Shown: piece by piece, positions 33,353 through 43,878 of the stretch | How the letters are laid out: every line of letters starts with the position of its first letter | Position numbering within the stretch: position 1 is the first letter of the stretch | NCBI RefSeq assembly: GCF_030272615.1 | Contig: NC_081407.1 | Span: 377,571,132-377,635,131, forward strand | DNA: 64,000 nucleotides | Reading direction: 5' to 3' | Source of the DNA: Cryptomeria japonica | Lineage: Eukaryota; Streptophyta; Pinopsida; Cupressales; Cupressaceae | Made by a program: the position numbers and the translations under genes | Notes under the pieces: generated by a model | The model's input: the letters and a program-made list of their open reading frames with translations, nothing else | What the model was told of the DNA's origin: nothing | The model's database searches: none

Positions 33353-35680
33353 TGGGTCGGGTGGGTGGGGGTGGCATCATTAGGGATATAAAGGGAATTA
33401 TTGTGTTGGTCTATGTGGCAAATTTTGGAATCTAGATTCCAAGATTAGTTGAAGTGGTGGGGCCTTCTACGACATATCTCTTACTAACTACAAAGGATTG
33501 CAAAAGATCATCATTGAAGAGGACTCCAAAAAAGTAATCATGATTCTTTGTGGTGAAGCATCCCCAGGTTGGCCTGTGAAAGAACTCAAGGTTGAATTCT
33601 AGCACATTCTTTCAACAATTGGACAAGTTTGACTCACCCCCACCCTTAAGGAGGGGAATGAATCTATTGATAGGTTGGCCAATCAAGGTCTGTACACTAG
33701 TTTTATTAAACCATGGACTACCTTGCACAAGCTACCAAGTGATGTTCATGTTGCAATCTAGGATGACATAAGCACAAATGTGGTGCAAAGATCTAAGGAC
33801 TTCCATTTTAATTATGGCCTTTTCCTTCATTTTTAATAATCATTACACGATGGGGAGATTGCCTTTTATATTTTTGAAAAGGGGCTCCTTTTCATAAACC
33901 ATTTTTGTTTTTTCTTTTTCCTATTTTAGCTTTGTCTTACCCTTTCCTTGTCATTTTAACTAGTTTTTTTTAGAATTGGCATACCATGGGGAGAGATCTT
34001 ATACAGACTGAGCTGGATAATTGTGACAATTTTAAAAAGGATGAAGTTATTTGGTTTGTGATTAAAAGGAGAAATATTTTCACCTTTGTTGAGGATATGA
34101 AAGGCTTTAATATCTCTCTCTTTGAACAATTATCTCACTTCTTGGATGAGGGAAAGGTCTACATGGGAGATGTGTCCTTCACCAATTTTATGGAACTCAT
34201 ATTGGCTACTGTTGGGCTCTTGGTGGAGAGTGTGGCTTTCCCTAAAAAATCTCTCATTTGCAGATTGGATTTAGTAGAAAGGACCTCCCAAGAGAATAGG
34301 AGGGTGCGCTAATCCTAATGAAATAGATCACCCCAGATGGAAAGTATGAAATATTGTACTACCAATTGTTTTTTATGCTAAATCATTTTAGACACGGTGT
34401 AAAATATATTTTTCCTTCTAGATGTTTTCATCCCTGACTCAATCCGTTGTTATGATCAAGTCTAAGGAAGTGCTTCACCTTCACTACGGGTTAATCCCCA
34501 TGCTTTATAATTTCTAGTCGGTTATGTCCCCTTCCAACAACCCTAGTATAAACTTTATTGGCCCCTTTTCGAATCCTACCCTAGTCGTGGAGTTGTTTAA
34601 CAACCTAGAGACTAATTGTAAAGGTGCCTCCAACTCTACTATAGTCACTCTACTATTTAAAAAAATAGAAATGTAGGTCAATATTTAGTGTATTGTTAAG
34701 ATGAATAATATTGAAACTCAAGCCTAATTGTAGAAAGAGAATTGTCAAAGGGTCGGTCATTGAGGAGGTTATCTCTGAGGACTCCTCTTCCTCCTGGACT
34801 ATAGGATCAGAATGGACCCCTAATAATTATATCCCTAATGTTACTATGATAGCCCCTAACCCTTATATGCCACTTATGGATTCTCGTCCTCCCTCCCCTA
34901 TTTCGTCCCCTAGTGCTTGGGAGTTACTAGAGATAGTGGACAAATTTAATGAACTTTACATCATGTACAATAGGCAAAATGAAATCATTCATTGGTTCCC
35001 AACTCCACATTGCTAAGAGGAAAATTAATAGACTAGAGGCTTTGGCTGAGGTGGAGGCTAGGACTACTGACTAGTTGGTAGAGGACAAATATGATAGAGG
35101 TTGGATGGCAATGAAGAAGAAAGAAAAGAAATGGATAGGGATATCTTTGACATCTAGAGGACAACCAAAAAATTCTGAAAAGAAAATTGTAAGAAATTGT
35201 AGTGTATAATCGGGAAATAGTGTCCAAAAATTTATCTTTTATATAGGTTATCTAGGAAGAGATTGAACAAAGACATGTGCTAAGAGGAAGAGGCCCATGG
35301 AGATTGTGGCTAGTACTACTTTGGAGCCAATTAGTACCATGTCATCAAGGTGAAAGTTGAATCCCATAATATTGCTCCTAGCAAGAGCATGGTAAAAGAC
35401 CATCTTTTCCTGAAAAAGCTAAGAAGCTCAGACAAGACTAGCAAGCTATTAAACCCTTAGATTGTTGACCATCAGTTGGCATCTTCTATGGGTGGTGTTT
35501 TTTGGTGTTGTTTGTGTTTGGTCTTGGTTTTATTTGCATCTAGTTTTAGTTTATGTTATTCGATGGTTTTGGATTTTTGTTGTGTTTGTTGGTCCTAATG
35601 TTGGGTGTTCTCGCTCCTTGTGACACCCCTTTATTTTGATGTCTAACTGCTATGTAAGGGTGCAGGCCCTCTATCAGAAT
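33353..35680 (+). mobile_element. 5'-truncated LINE (copy B): RNase H end + ORF3 + 3' UTR
   Basis: A 2,328-bp plus-strand insertion with a 14-bp TSD (AATCTTCAGTAATG at 33339-33352; AATCTTCAATAATG at 35681-35694, one mismatch). It starts within the RNase H (GVGGIIRDIKG, later IIIEEDSKK and ESIDRLANQG). The frame MGRDLIQTELDNC follows at 33986 and a G/T-rich 3' UTR ends in CTATCAGAATA. It is the same family as copy C (14473-16961). Confidence 0.8.
33986..34312 (+). pseudogene. LINE ORF3, MGxDLIQTE type (copy B)
   Basis: A 108-codon open frame starting MGRDLIQTELDNC. Its layout matches the 102-codon frame at 16008-16316: acidic start, an FVEDMKG/YVEGMTG block, then a GDVSF/GSVTF block and an SVAFP/GVSFP block. 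Similarity continues past the stop (about 34370-34440) in another frame. No domain is recognised. Shared start and length in two independently truncated copies suggest a real former gene of the element. Confidence 0.55.
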
Positions 35681-35694
35681 AATCTTCAATAATG

Positions 35695-35874
35695 CATGCA
35701 TCTAAATTTGTGAAAAACTAGATTCCCTTTAATGCACCAATCTGATTTTACACATGTGAATGATAGTTAAATAATTCTTGATAATTGGGACATGAATATA
35801 ATGGATGTCTTTAAATATAAAGACATGATGTCTCATTAATTTTTTTGTTTATTTATCTTTAGTTAAAAAGGATA
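35695..35874. other. Short spacer between LINE copy B and unit B
   Basis: AT-rich, with no coding frame or recognisable repeat. Confidence 0.5.
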
Positions 35875-36414
35875 AAAGTGGGATATCAGTGCAAATTTGA
35901 TTTAAGGCAAGACTACTTGGTGATAGCATTAATGAATATGTGACTATGAACTAGTCATAAGATAGAAAAGGGAATAGATCAAAAAGGATAACATGTATAT
36001 AAAAATAAATGTGATTATCTATTTTTATTAAACTAGTTAATAAGACAAATGTATAAGAGTATGTGAGCATTAGAAAGAAAATAAATAATAGATGCATAAG
36101 AACATGTGAAACTAATTAGTTGAATAATCAAAGACAAGAGATATAAATTTACACAAAATTATTTTGTTTATAAATAAATTTATGAGTCATGTTTGTCCTA
36201 CTCCAAACAATTTAGATTTATTGATGGAAAGAAATTATATTATGTGCAAAAGTAAAAAAACAGTTACAAATTTTGTTTACAAAAGTTTTTGAGTTTTGAA
36301 ATTTCAATATATTGAATTTAAGGCAATGAGTTTGTGAACAAGATTAGGTTCCTTATCAACATGTTTCTTAGGATGAGGAGGAGAAAAAATGGAAGTGAGA
36401 AGAACATTGGAATC

Positions 36415-36738
36415 TCACTTTGTGATAATAAAATTATATTTGTGATGTATTTTGGGACCATATGTTTGCTCCAATTGTCTTTCCATATCACTTCTTTCAC
36501 ATATCCATTTTGTAACTTTTGAGATATTGTTAGGAGGTCTCTTTGGTTTGTTAGCATCAATCATGTGTTGGTTTGGGGGTTGAGTAGGATGTTGAAGAAA
36601 TCTAGGCCTCACATGACTAGAAACATTATTAGTATTTACTTGATTAAGCTCTTTGTTCTCTAAGGACTCATATTTAGGAGAGAGAATCAAGGAAAGTGCT
36701 AATGATTTCATCTTCTTGCTCCAATGTATCTTTATCAA
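36415..36738 (-). CDS. Hypothetical ORF kept in both duplication units (copy B)
   Basis: A 107-codon frame that is a diverged counterpart of 2209-2631. It retains SHVRPRFLQHPTQP and reads through QLEQTYGPKIHHKYN, which in unit A lies beyond a stop. The N-terminal repeats are in another frame here because of an indel near 36680. Function is unknown and it may be a repeat remnant. Confidence 0.3.
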   Translation of the reverse strand: MIKIHWSKKMKSLALSLILSPKYESLENKELNQVNTNNVSSHVRPRFLQHPTQPPNQHMIDANKPKRPPNNISKVTKWICERSDMERQLEQTYGPKIHHKYNFIITK

Positions 36739-36927
36739 TAAGCTAAACTTTGGGAGAAGGATTAACTATATCCATCAATGCTTCATCTCTAGGAGGAATG
36801 CCATGCATAGAAGGTAAAGTGACATTAAGGAAGGTGTTTATGATATCATCCTCTTCCTCTAGAATATCCTTATGGGAGAGGAGCATTTTAGGAGAAAGAT
36901 CAACATCATTCATCAAAACTTCATCCT

Positions 36928-36929
<2 letters not shown>

Positions 36930-36963
<34 letters not shown>
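36930..36963. repeat. (GA)n microsatellite
   Basis: About 17 GA units. Unit A has only a short 'gagagag' at the same place (about 2648-2654), so the expansion happened after the duplication. Confidence 0.95.
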
Positions 36964-36969
<6 letters not shown>

Positions 36970-39167
36970 AATAAGTTCTAATAATCTCTTATTGCACTAA
37001 AGTATTATCATAGGTACATATAATATTTATAAAACTAAACTATCAAACTACCATCTCAAGCATCCAATAAATAAGAGACGTAGTACATTTAAATCATCAA
37101 ATGATAAAGAGGAAATCACAAGCTAAAACCACCCAAATCCTTAGTCAAAATCTAATACCTAAATCCTAAGGTGGGTACAAAGACTAAAATACCATATTCT
37201 ATACACTTATAATAACATCGTCATTATTCATTTATCAATTTGGACACTTTAATTTAACTCTAATATCTCCATTCAAAAATGTCTTATGATGTGTCATGTG
37301 CTTGTCAACAAGTGTAACTATTTCTTACAATTCTCTATGTGTCATAGATGTTTACATTTTTTACATGGGAGGCCCTAACTTCCAATGTAGAATGTTTGAT
37401 CCATTTATTTTAGATAAGTGATTTTTGAGTAGACTTAAGGTCAACAAAAAAACATCAACATTAGTTTCAACATGATTTGGAACCACAAGGAACTTTCTAA
37501 AATCACCTAAAATTTATTTTTTTATGCTCTTAACATTAGAATGCAAGGTTGAGTCACATTTCTTAACATTATAAAATTGTATCTACAATCCATTCCATGA
37601 TGAAAAACAAGTATAAATTAAAATAAAATTAGATCACTAAAACTAAAAATATTTAGGACTAATATATTCTATTGATTTTGTTATCTTATAGTAAAATACA
37701 TCAAAATTAATTATCTTTAAAAAAATAAAAAATAAAATTTTAAATTTTAAAGAAAGACCCACATTAAATTAATGGTAAAAATTAAGATATAGTATTAAGA
37801 TTCTCTAGTTAAATAGACGATACAATGCTAATAGTTTAGAATTAGATAACGACTGATCTTTCATCATCACAAAATTTGAAGAGTTAAAGTTATTGACAAA
37901 TAATATTCATTTAAACACCCAAATAAATTGTGTGATTGAAGACCTTATTAAAACTCAAATGGGTATTGCCATTTCAGCAATAACATTCACTAAGAATAAG
38001 GTGTCATCCACAGTCGGCCCTGGTGTTGTCCCACCTTGTCCTTTTTTGTATTTATCCTACTGAATTCCTGGATTCTTCTTCATATAATATATCATGTAAT
38101 TAACATCTGTTGTTGTTCGTATGTGGATCTCATTGTTTTGGCAGTTCAAGTAGAGTGATGCAAATGTTAACAGTTAGTTTGAATTTTAGTGTGAATGTTT
38201 ATGAAAAGGTTGCATATTAAAATTATGTGTATTTATATAGTTTAAAGAAATATGGATGTATCTGATTATGTTTCTAAAAAAAATTTGAAAATGAAGTATA
38301 AAGCATATATGTAATATTAAAAATAGAAACAACCACATTACAACAAAAATGTAATTTCATTTATGTAAATTACAAATCTAACAAACTAAAATAATTTTAT
38401 AAAATTATAATATGTAAACAATTTATTACGGAAACCAAGTGAATATTTTGAGGAGGAAAAAATATATATTTAATTGAACTTTTAAAAAAATTGTTAACTT
38501 TTTTTAAATGAGAATTTTACTTCATATGCTTATTACTAGGTTTTTTTACTAATATTATCGTAGTTAATAATACAAGTTTAACCCTCTTCTTTAGATTGGT
38601 TGTATTGAGAGATGTTCTAACCAATAAAAGATATTTGCCCTTGAAAAATAGATGTAAGAGATTTTAGGTATTCTACACATTTGTATGCTCATGACATTAA
38701 TCTCAAGATTTCATACTTTTTTGTTACAATTCAATATGTCTTGGTATTTGGAGACATCCATTTGAACATTAAATTCATTGTCATGGTAATTAAAGACATC
38801 CACTTAAACATTAAACTTATGATAAAACAATCATAAAATAATCATTGACATTGATAAGGATTACTTAAGAACATTTCAATTTAGAGCTTTTGAAAAAATC
38901 ATACTTTATATTTAATTCACTTGTATGTTTTCCTACTTGTTTTTTTATGTTTGTCATGAGTGTAAAATTAATCTAATAAAAAAAATTCACCAAAACAAAC
39001 TTGACGGTATTAAAATAATATAAAAGCAAGACTTTAAAGACTTTAAAACACTATTATATTATAAGCTTGTCCCAAAGAAATTGGCATAATTGATATGTTT
39101 ATCTAATGATGGAGTCTATCCCATTAGTTTGTTTTGACAGTTTACAATTCACTGTAATATCTAGCTC

Positions 39168-39174
39168 TATATAA
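39168..39174 (+). promoter_or_regulatory. TATA box formerly serving F-box copy 2
   Basis: TATATAA with the same flanks as the box at 12107-12113. The retroelement starts 34 bp downstream, so this promoter is now 5.2 kb from its ATG at 44376. Confidence 0.75.
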
Positions 39175-39202
39175 GTAGAAAAACGTACCCATTTTATCAT
39201 AA

Positions 39203-39207
39203 GTACT
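39203..39207. repeat. Target-site duplication, left copy (Copia-type element)
   Basis: GTACT here versus GTATT at 44359-44363, one transition apart. Copy 1 has GTATT at the equivalent place (12142-12146). Confidence 0.85.
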
Positions 39208-39687
39208 TGTTGGATTTTGCCAAGATCAAGAAGTCATTGAAATGTACAAGATAGAGACATAATATGGGACAAGAATAAACTGTATTCTCATCAATAGAAA
39301 ATGATCAACAATTGTTACATACAATGTAGATGAGCCTACTTATATAGGCAAGGCTAGGGATATGTATGAGCACACAAACATGACATGTGGCTCAATAAGA
39401 AACAAGGGTAGGTAGGAAATAGGTGTGGGTAGGTAGGAGAAATAATATAATATTCCACATGAGGTGGATCACCCACCGAAGGTGGAATTATCACTCCACA
39501 ATAAGTGGATATGATAGTGTAATAACAAGATCAACACCATAAGAGGTGGAATTTCTCCTATACACACTATCCCAATGTGGCACAAACACCCAAGTGTCTC
39601 ATATCCAAACTACTATGAAATGCATTATCCTAAGTAAACTTAAGTAAGTGTAATAATATCCATGATGAATAATTATTTACACCAACA
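39208..39687 (-). repeat. 3' LTR of Copia-type element
   Basis: 480 bp, nearly identical to 43879-44358. It has a minus-strand TATATAA at 39340-39346 and repeated 'gaggtgga/aggtggaa' boxes around 39460-39550. Confidence 0.95.
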
Positions 39688-39696
39688 CCCCCCCTT
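39688..39696 (-). promoter_or_regulatory. Polypurine tract
   Basis: The minus strand reads AAGGGGGGG immediately before the 3' LTR, the usual primer position for plus-strand DNA synthesis. Confidence 0.8.
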
Positions 39697-39909
39697 AAGT
39701 GCAACTTAGGGGAATGCACTTAAGTCTACAATGCAACTAAGAAATGCAAGATGGGTCCCGGCTACGAGGCCATGTTAGGTACCCATGAACAAATGCAAAT
39801 GCATGCAAACCAATGCAATGAAATCTCTCACAAAGTGGGGAAAGAGAGAAAAACCCAATGGGAAAAAACCCTCCCCCAAAAAAGAGATGAAAGCTATACA
39901 AGAGAACTC

Positions 39910-42192
39910 TCAAAGAAGTATCTGAGGAACAAAACCCCATGTGAGGAAATAGTCCCCCCCATACGAGAGAAGAAGAGAAGTCAAACTGTGATCATCCCTC
40001 AATGAAGAATCTGCACCAATGATAGAAGCTCGATGTATGAAGAAACTGCTCCACGAACGTCGAACAACATTCCTCCCCTTAGGAAGAAACAAAACCAAAG
40101 GTGTATCCATGAAGTCTCCCCAATCATGAAGGGAAGATGAATGAAGAAAAATCATGATGAAAGGAATCTCTGAAAACTGCTCAAGTGTCCCCATGTCGAT
40201 GCTGAAAGATACCCCTACCAAAGATGGTAAACTGTGCCATACTGCTGAAAAAGGAACTCCAACATCTAGTGGAGATGGATGTAGAACAATGTCCAAAGAC
40301 TCATGTGTCTCCTCAAAGAATAAAGAGACCTCCTCCAACTGCTGTACATAAGTATCCACAATCATGTCAACCTCGAAAGAATGATCATGTAGAGAATGAA
40401 CAAGAGGGTCAGAGTGTGCCCTCGCAACAATCGAAGAAGGATCATCTTCATCAAAGAGAAGATGAATGTCATCAATGATGTCTCCCAAATCTGCAATGTA
40501 GGATTCCACAAACAAACCTGCAATGTCTGTCAAGTAATCATCCCATGAATCTGAAGCTGGAAGACAATGTATATCCTGCTGCACTGAATCACATGAAGGC
40601 AAAACTGTCGCACTATCTGCATCATCAGGTGCAATAGGTGATGTGATATCAATATGAGAAGATGAAGTACAAGACTCAAGAACTGGGTTACATGTGAGAA
40701 TCCCCAAGTTCAAGTGTCCAAAGTTCTCCTCAGAATCTGAATCATCATAATAAGTGTGATCAACATGTGTAGAATCATCAAATGTGAAATCATCATCATC
40801 AACAAAATCTGGAAAGGTGTATAACCGAGATGCATGATCAACCACCCCAGTTGCAATGATAGCTCTAGTCTCCATGTCTCTAATAAAAACTGAGTTAGGT
40901 GTGAACTCCACAACTTTCTTAGTTGCACCATGTGTGATTTGATAGATAGAAAGGAGATTGTTTGTCAAGTGGGGTACACACAACACATCATTGAAGGAGT
41001 TATCCCCAATGTCAATAGATCCTTTCCCAATCACATCCATGTATGTATGATTGCCCATCAAAATCTGTGGCATGGTGCAAGGCTCAAATGTAGAGAACAT
41101 AGATTGTGAAGATGCCATATGATGAGAAGCCCCTGAATCTAGAAGCCATCTCTCTGAAGTATGATTTGTTGTAGCACATAGAGCTTGTCCTTTTCTTGTT
41201 CCAAAAGAGTGAGTCTTTCCACTTGTAGAAGCCATGAATGCTTGCCCTTTTCCTTTTGAATGTGAGGAAGTGGAAGTTGATGAATCATCCTTCTTGTAGA
41301 CTTTAGGCAAATCAATGTTATTCTTTTTGATGATATGTGTGAGATCATCAATCTTGTTAGTATGGCAACGATGTTCCTCATGACCAATCTTTTTACAATA
41401 AGCACAAGTAGGTCTCTCTCTCTTTGGTGAATTATCTTTCTTGGAAGAAGATGAATCTCCTTGTTGTGGAGAAGATTGTGCTTTATCCTTAGGCTTTGAT
41501 TGCCATTTCTTCTTGTTTGAGTTGTCCTTTCCTTGATTTCCTTTGTTTCCTTGATTTGCCACTAGTGCTTGAGACTTAGAAGAAGTCTTAAGAATGCCCA
41601 TGCTTATCAACTTAGTTTGTTCCATCATCAACATTTCATTGAAAGCATCAAATGTAGGCATTTTGTAGCTTGAACCCATTGTCATCCTATGAGTTTGGAA
41701 ACTAGAAACAAATGCTGCATATTCTTGTGGAAGCTTCCCTATCAAGTTGAATATCAATTGAGTATCATTCTTATCAATGCCACAATCTTTGAGTTGTGCC
41801 CTCAACTCATTTGCCTTAGTGACATAATCTTGTATAGTATCAAAGTTCTTGGGATCTAACATGGTGAGATCACTATCAATTTGATATCCCCTAATCTCAT
41901 CAACTTGACCATACAAGTCTTGAAACTTTTGCCAAGCATCCTTGATTAGAGTACATTTCTCAATATGAAAAATGAGATCCTTTGATACATACTTTCTTAA
42001 GGTACCAATTTCCATGATATTTTTAGTGAGCCAATCTAAGTGACCAACTGGATCAGCCTTAGGATCAGCTAGAGCAACAATAGTTCCATCAATGTAATGA
42101 GTGAGTCCTTTTTCTATAAGTTTACTCCATGCATCAATTTTCCAAGTAGCATAGTTATGTGGAGTTAAGAGAGGAACCTTAGAAGAACCCAT
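39910..42192 (-). CDS. GAG-protease protein with ~300-residue acidic extension
   Basis: 760 residues, no interruption. The ATG at 42192 (MGSSKVPLLTPHNYATWKID) was chosen because the related copy has ATG at the same place; the frame is open for 16 more codons upstream without an ATG. Residues 1-200 are Copia-type GAG (UBN2/DUF4219-like). Residues 225-262 are basic/Ser-rich, followed by a CCHC knuckle (C263, C266, H271, C276). The aspartic protease motif LLDSGASHH is at 350-358 and the pre-integrase region ends near VVDHASRLYTF (450-460). Integrase would be expected next. Instead residues 461-760 are strongly acidic (DDDDFTFDDS, DDIHLLFDEDD), with a C-terminal FLPKGRNVVRRSW block, and match no domain known to me. 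The extension is recognisable in the copy at 51752-53913. It probably supplies particle protein and protease for an element that borrows polymerase. Confidence 0.9.
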   Translation of the reverse strand: MGSSKVPLLTPHNYATWKIDAWSKLIEKGLTHYIDGTIVALADPKADPVGHLDWLTKNIMEIGTLRKYVSKDLIFHIEKCTLIKDAWQKFQDLYGQVDEIRGYQIDSDLTMLDPKNFDTIQDYVTKANELRAQLKDCGIDKNDTQLIFNLIGKLPQEYAAFVSSFQTHRMTMGSSYKMPTFDAFNEMLMMEQTKLISMGILKTSSKSQALVANQGNKGNQGKDNSNKKKWQSKPKDKAQSSPQQGDSSSSKKDNSPKRERPTCAYCKKIGHEEHRCHTNKIDDLTHIIKKNNIDLPKVYKKDDSSTSTSSHSKGKGQAFMASTSGKTHSFGTRKGQALCATTNHTSERWLLDSGASHHMASSQSMFSTFEPCTMPQILMGNHTYMDVIGKGSIDIGDNSFNDVLCVPHLTNNLLSIYQITHGATKKVVEFTPNSVFIRDMETRAIIATGVVDHASRLYTFPDFVDDDDFTFDDSTHVDHTYYDDSDSEENFGHLNLGILTCNPVLESCTSSSHIDITSPIAPDDADSATVLPSCDSVQQDIHCLPASDSWDDYLTDIAGLFVESYIADLGDIIDDIHLLFDEDDPSSIVARAHSDPLVHSLHDHSFEVDMIVDTYVQQLEEVSLFFEETHESLDIVLHPSPLDVGVPFSAVWHSLPSLVGVSFSIDMGTLEQFSEIPFIMIFLHSSSLHDWGDFMDTPLVLFLPKGRNVVRRSWSSFFIHRASIIGADSSLRDDHSLTSLLLSYGGDYFLTWGFVPQILL

Positions 42193-42869
42193 AGCAGCAA
42201 AAAAGGAAAGAACACAAGAGCAAAAAAGCACAAGAGACACCCCCCAAATTCAATCAATCAAAGTACCCCCCCAAAAGTGATGATTTTGGCACTTTATACT
42301 TAGTGCAATTACAATGAGCCACTTGCAAAACAAGGCAAAGTGGGCTTATGATGCAAATTTTACAACTTCTCAAATGAGATACAAGAGACTTCAATCAATA
42401 TTGCAATGAATCTAACTGAGATTCAAGCAAATATACAAGTACCAAAAGAGCCAAAAATGGCCTAGATCTGAAAGTACAATTTATACTTACAATGACATCA
42501 ATCTGATAGCATCATATGAAAGTAGATGAAAAAATACGCACTTTAAAAAAAAACGGCACCTAAAAAGGAGGTCGGATGACCCCAAACGAAGCCTCTGAAG
42601 TTGCAAAAACTGGGATTACTCAGGGACAGTCACCAAAAACTGCATTTTCTGAAAAATACGTGCATCAAAATCAAAAAATTCTTTCACCACTGCAGAGAGC
42701 ACGAAATTCTAGCCCATTTCAAAAAAAATTGCACCCAAAAAGGAGCAAAAATGAGCAAGTTATGGCCATTTGAAGTTGAACTGCAAAATCAAAAATGCAA
42801 ATGAGAGGGGGTCAAAAAATTTCCAAACCCTGCTGATGTGGCGTTGACATCAGCAATTCACTGTGTTAA

Positions 42870-43510
42870 ATTTGACGGCCGTATGACCGTCGCCAAAACT
42901 TCGCTGCCTGGCTGACTGGGCGTCCGTACTGTACGGACGGATGACTCGGTCTGCTGACTGTTCAGTCCGTACTGTACGGAGAATGATGTGGCAGGGCTGA
43001 TGTGGCAGTACGGATGATGATGTGGCCCGCTGGTGTGGCGTCCGTACGTTATGGAAAAAGCTGATGTGTCAGTCCATGGGCCACGGGCCTCCTGCCACGT
43101 GGCGGGCGTGGATTCGCCTGCCTGGATGCCGCGTGGCGGAGGGTGCCTGAGCTGGACGGGCGCCGCGTGGAGGTACCGGACGGTGACGCAAGAGGCGGCT
43201 CGCGGGAGGAGCCGCAGGGTGGTGACGCGGAGTTCTGTGGCAGCGGGGCGCCGAGGAGGTGCCGAGGAGGCGCTGCAGCGGAGCACAAACGGGAGCGGAG
43301 CCCGGGCACGGAGACTGGGGGAGGAGCCGGAGCGGGGCGGAGCGGGGAGCTGGGAGGCGGAGAACCAGCGGCGCGTTCGGCGAGGATGGTCGTTCGACGG
43401 CAAGAACTCGGCGGAAAGGACGCTGCGGCGGGAAGTACGAGTGGTACACTGCTCTGCACACGGTACACTTGCAGAACGAGTACGGCGTGCGCAGGGGGGG
43501 GTCTGCGGAC
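42870..43510. other. GC-rich leader segment with palindromes and G-box
   Basis: The element's leader between the PBS and GAG is AT-rich except for this abruptly GC-rich block. It holds near-palindromes GTCCGTACTGTACGGAC (42922-42938) and a second copy at about 42965-42981, and CACGTG at 43096-43101. Overlapping frames on both strands reflect base composition and show no domain, so I call no gene. A homopolymer T/A region follows (43525-43660). Confidence 0.7.
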
Positions 43511-43866
43511 CCCCCAAATGATTTTTCCTTTTTTTTTTTTTGATTTCTTTTCAATTTTTTTTGCTTTTCGAATTTTTTTCAATCAATTTTTTTTTTATTT
43601 TTTTGAAACAATTTTCAGAAAAAAAAAAATTTTTTTTGAAAAAAATATATATAATTCGAAAAATCCGTACGATTAGCAAAATTGGGGAAAAAATTTTCCT
43701 CACCAAAATAGGCCAACTTTATAACCAAAATTCATGGAAACGGCCTTCCGGACGCAATGGAGAGGTCGGATCTAGTCTAGGACGCCTCCAAATGATGATG
43801 CTCCTCAGATCTGCCTCTTGACGTCACAATAATGCCTCTTCAAGATGAATCAATGAGACTCCAATA

Positions 43867-43878
43867 GCTCTGATACCA
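43867..43878 (-). promoter_or_regulatory. Primer binding site (tRNA-iMet type)
   Basis: Reverse complement TGGTATCAGAGC, directly abutting the 5' LTR at 43879. Confidence 0.93.

Noticed and set aside
40154-41405. ORFs on the plus strand and in other minus frames over the GAG gene
   Set aside because: Shadow frames of the 760-residue GAG-protease-extension gene.
42858-43676. Several overlapping ORFs of 90-220 codons on both strands
   Set aside because: They lie in the GC-rich leader block, where stop codons are rare in all frames. Products are Arg/Pro/Ala-rich with no domain, and the related element does not keep any of them.
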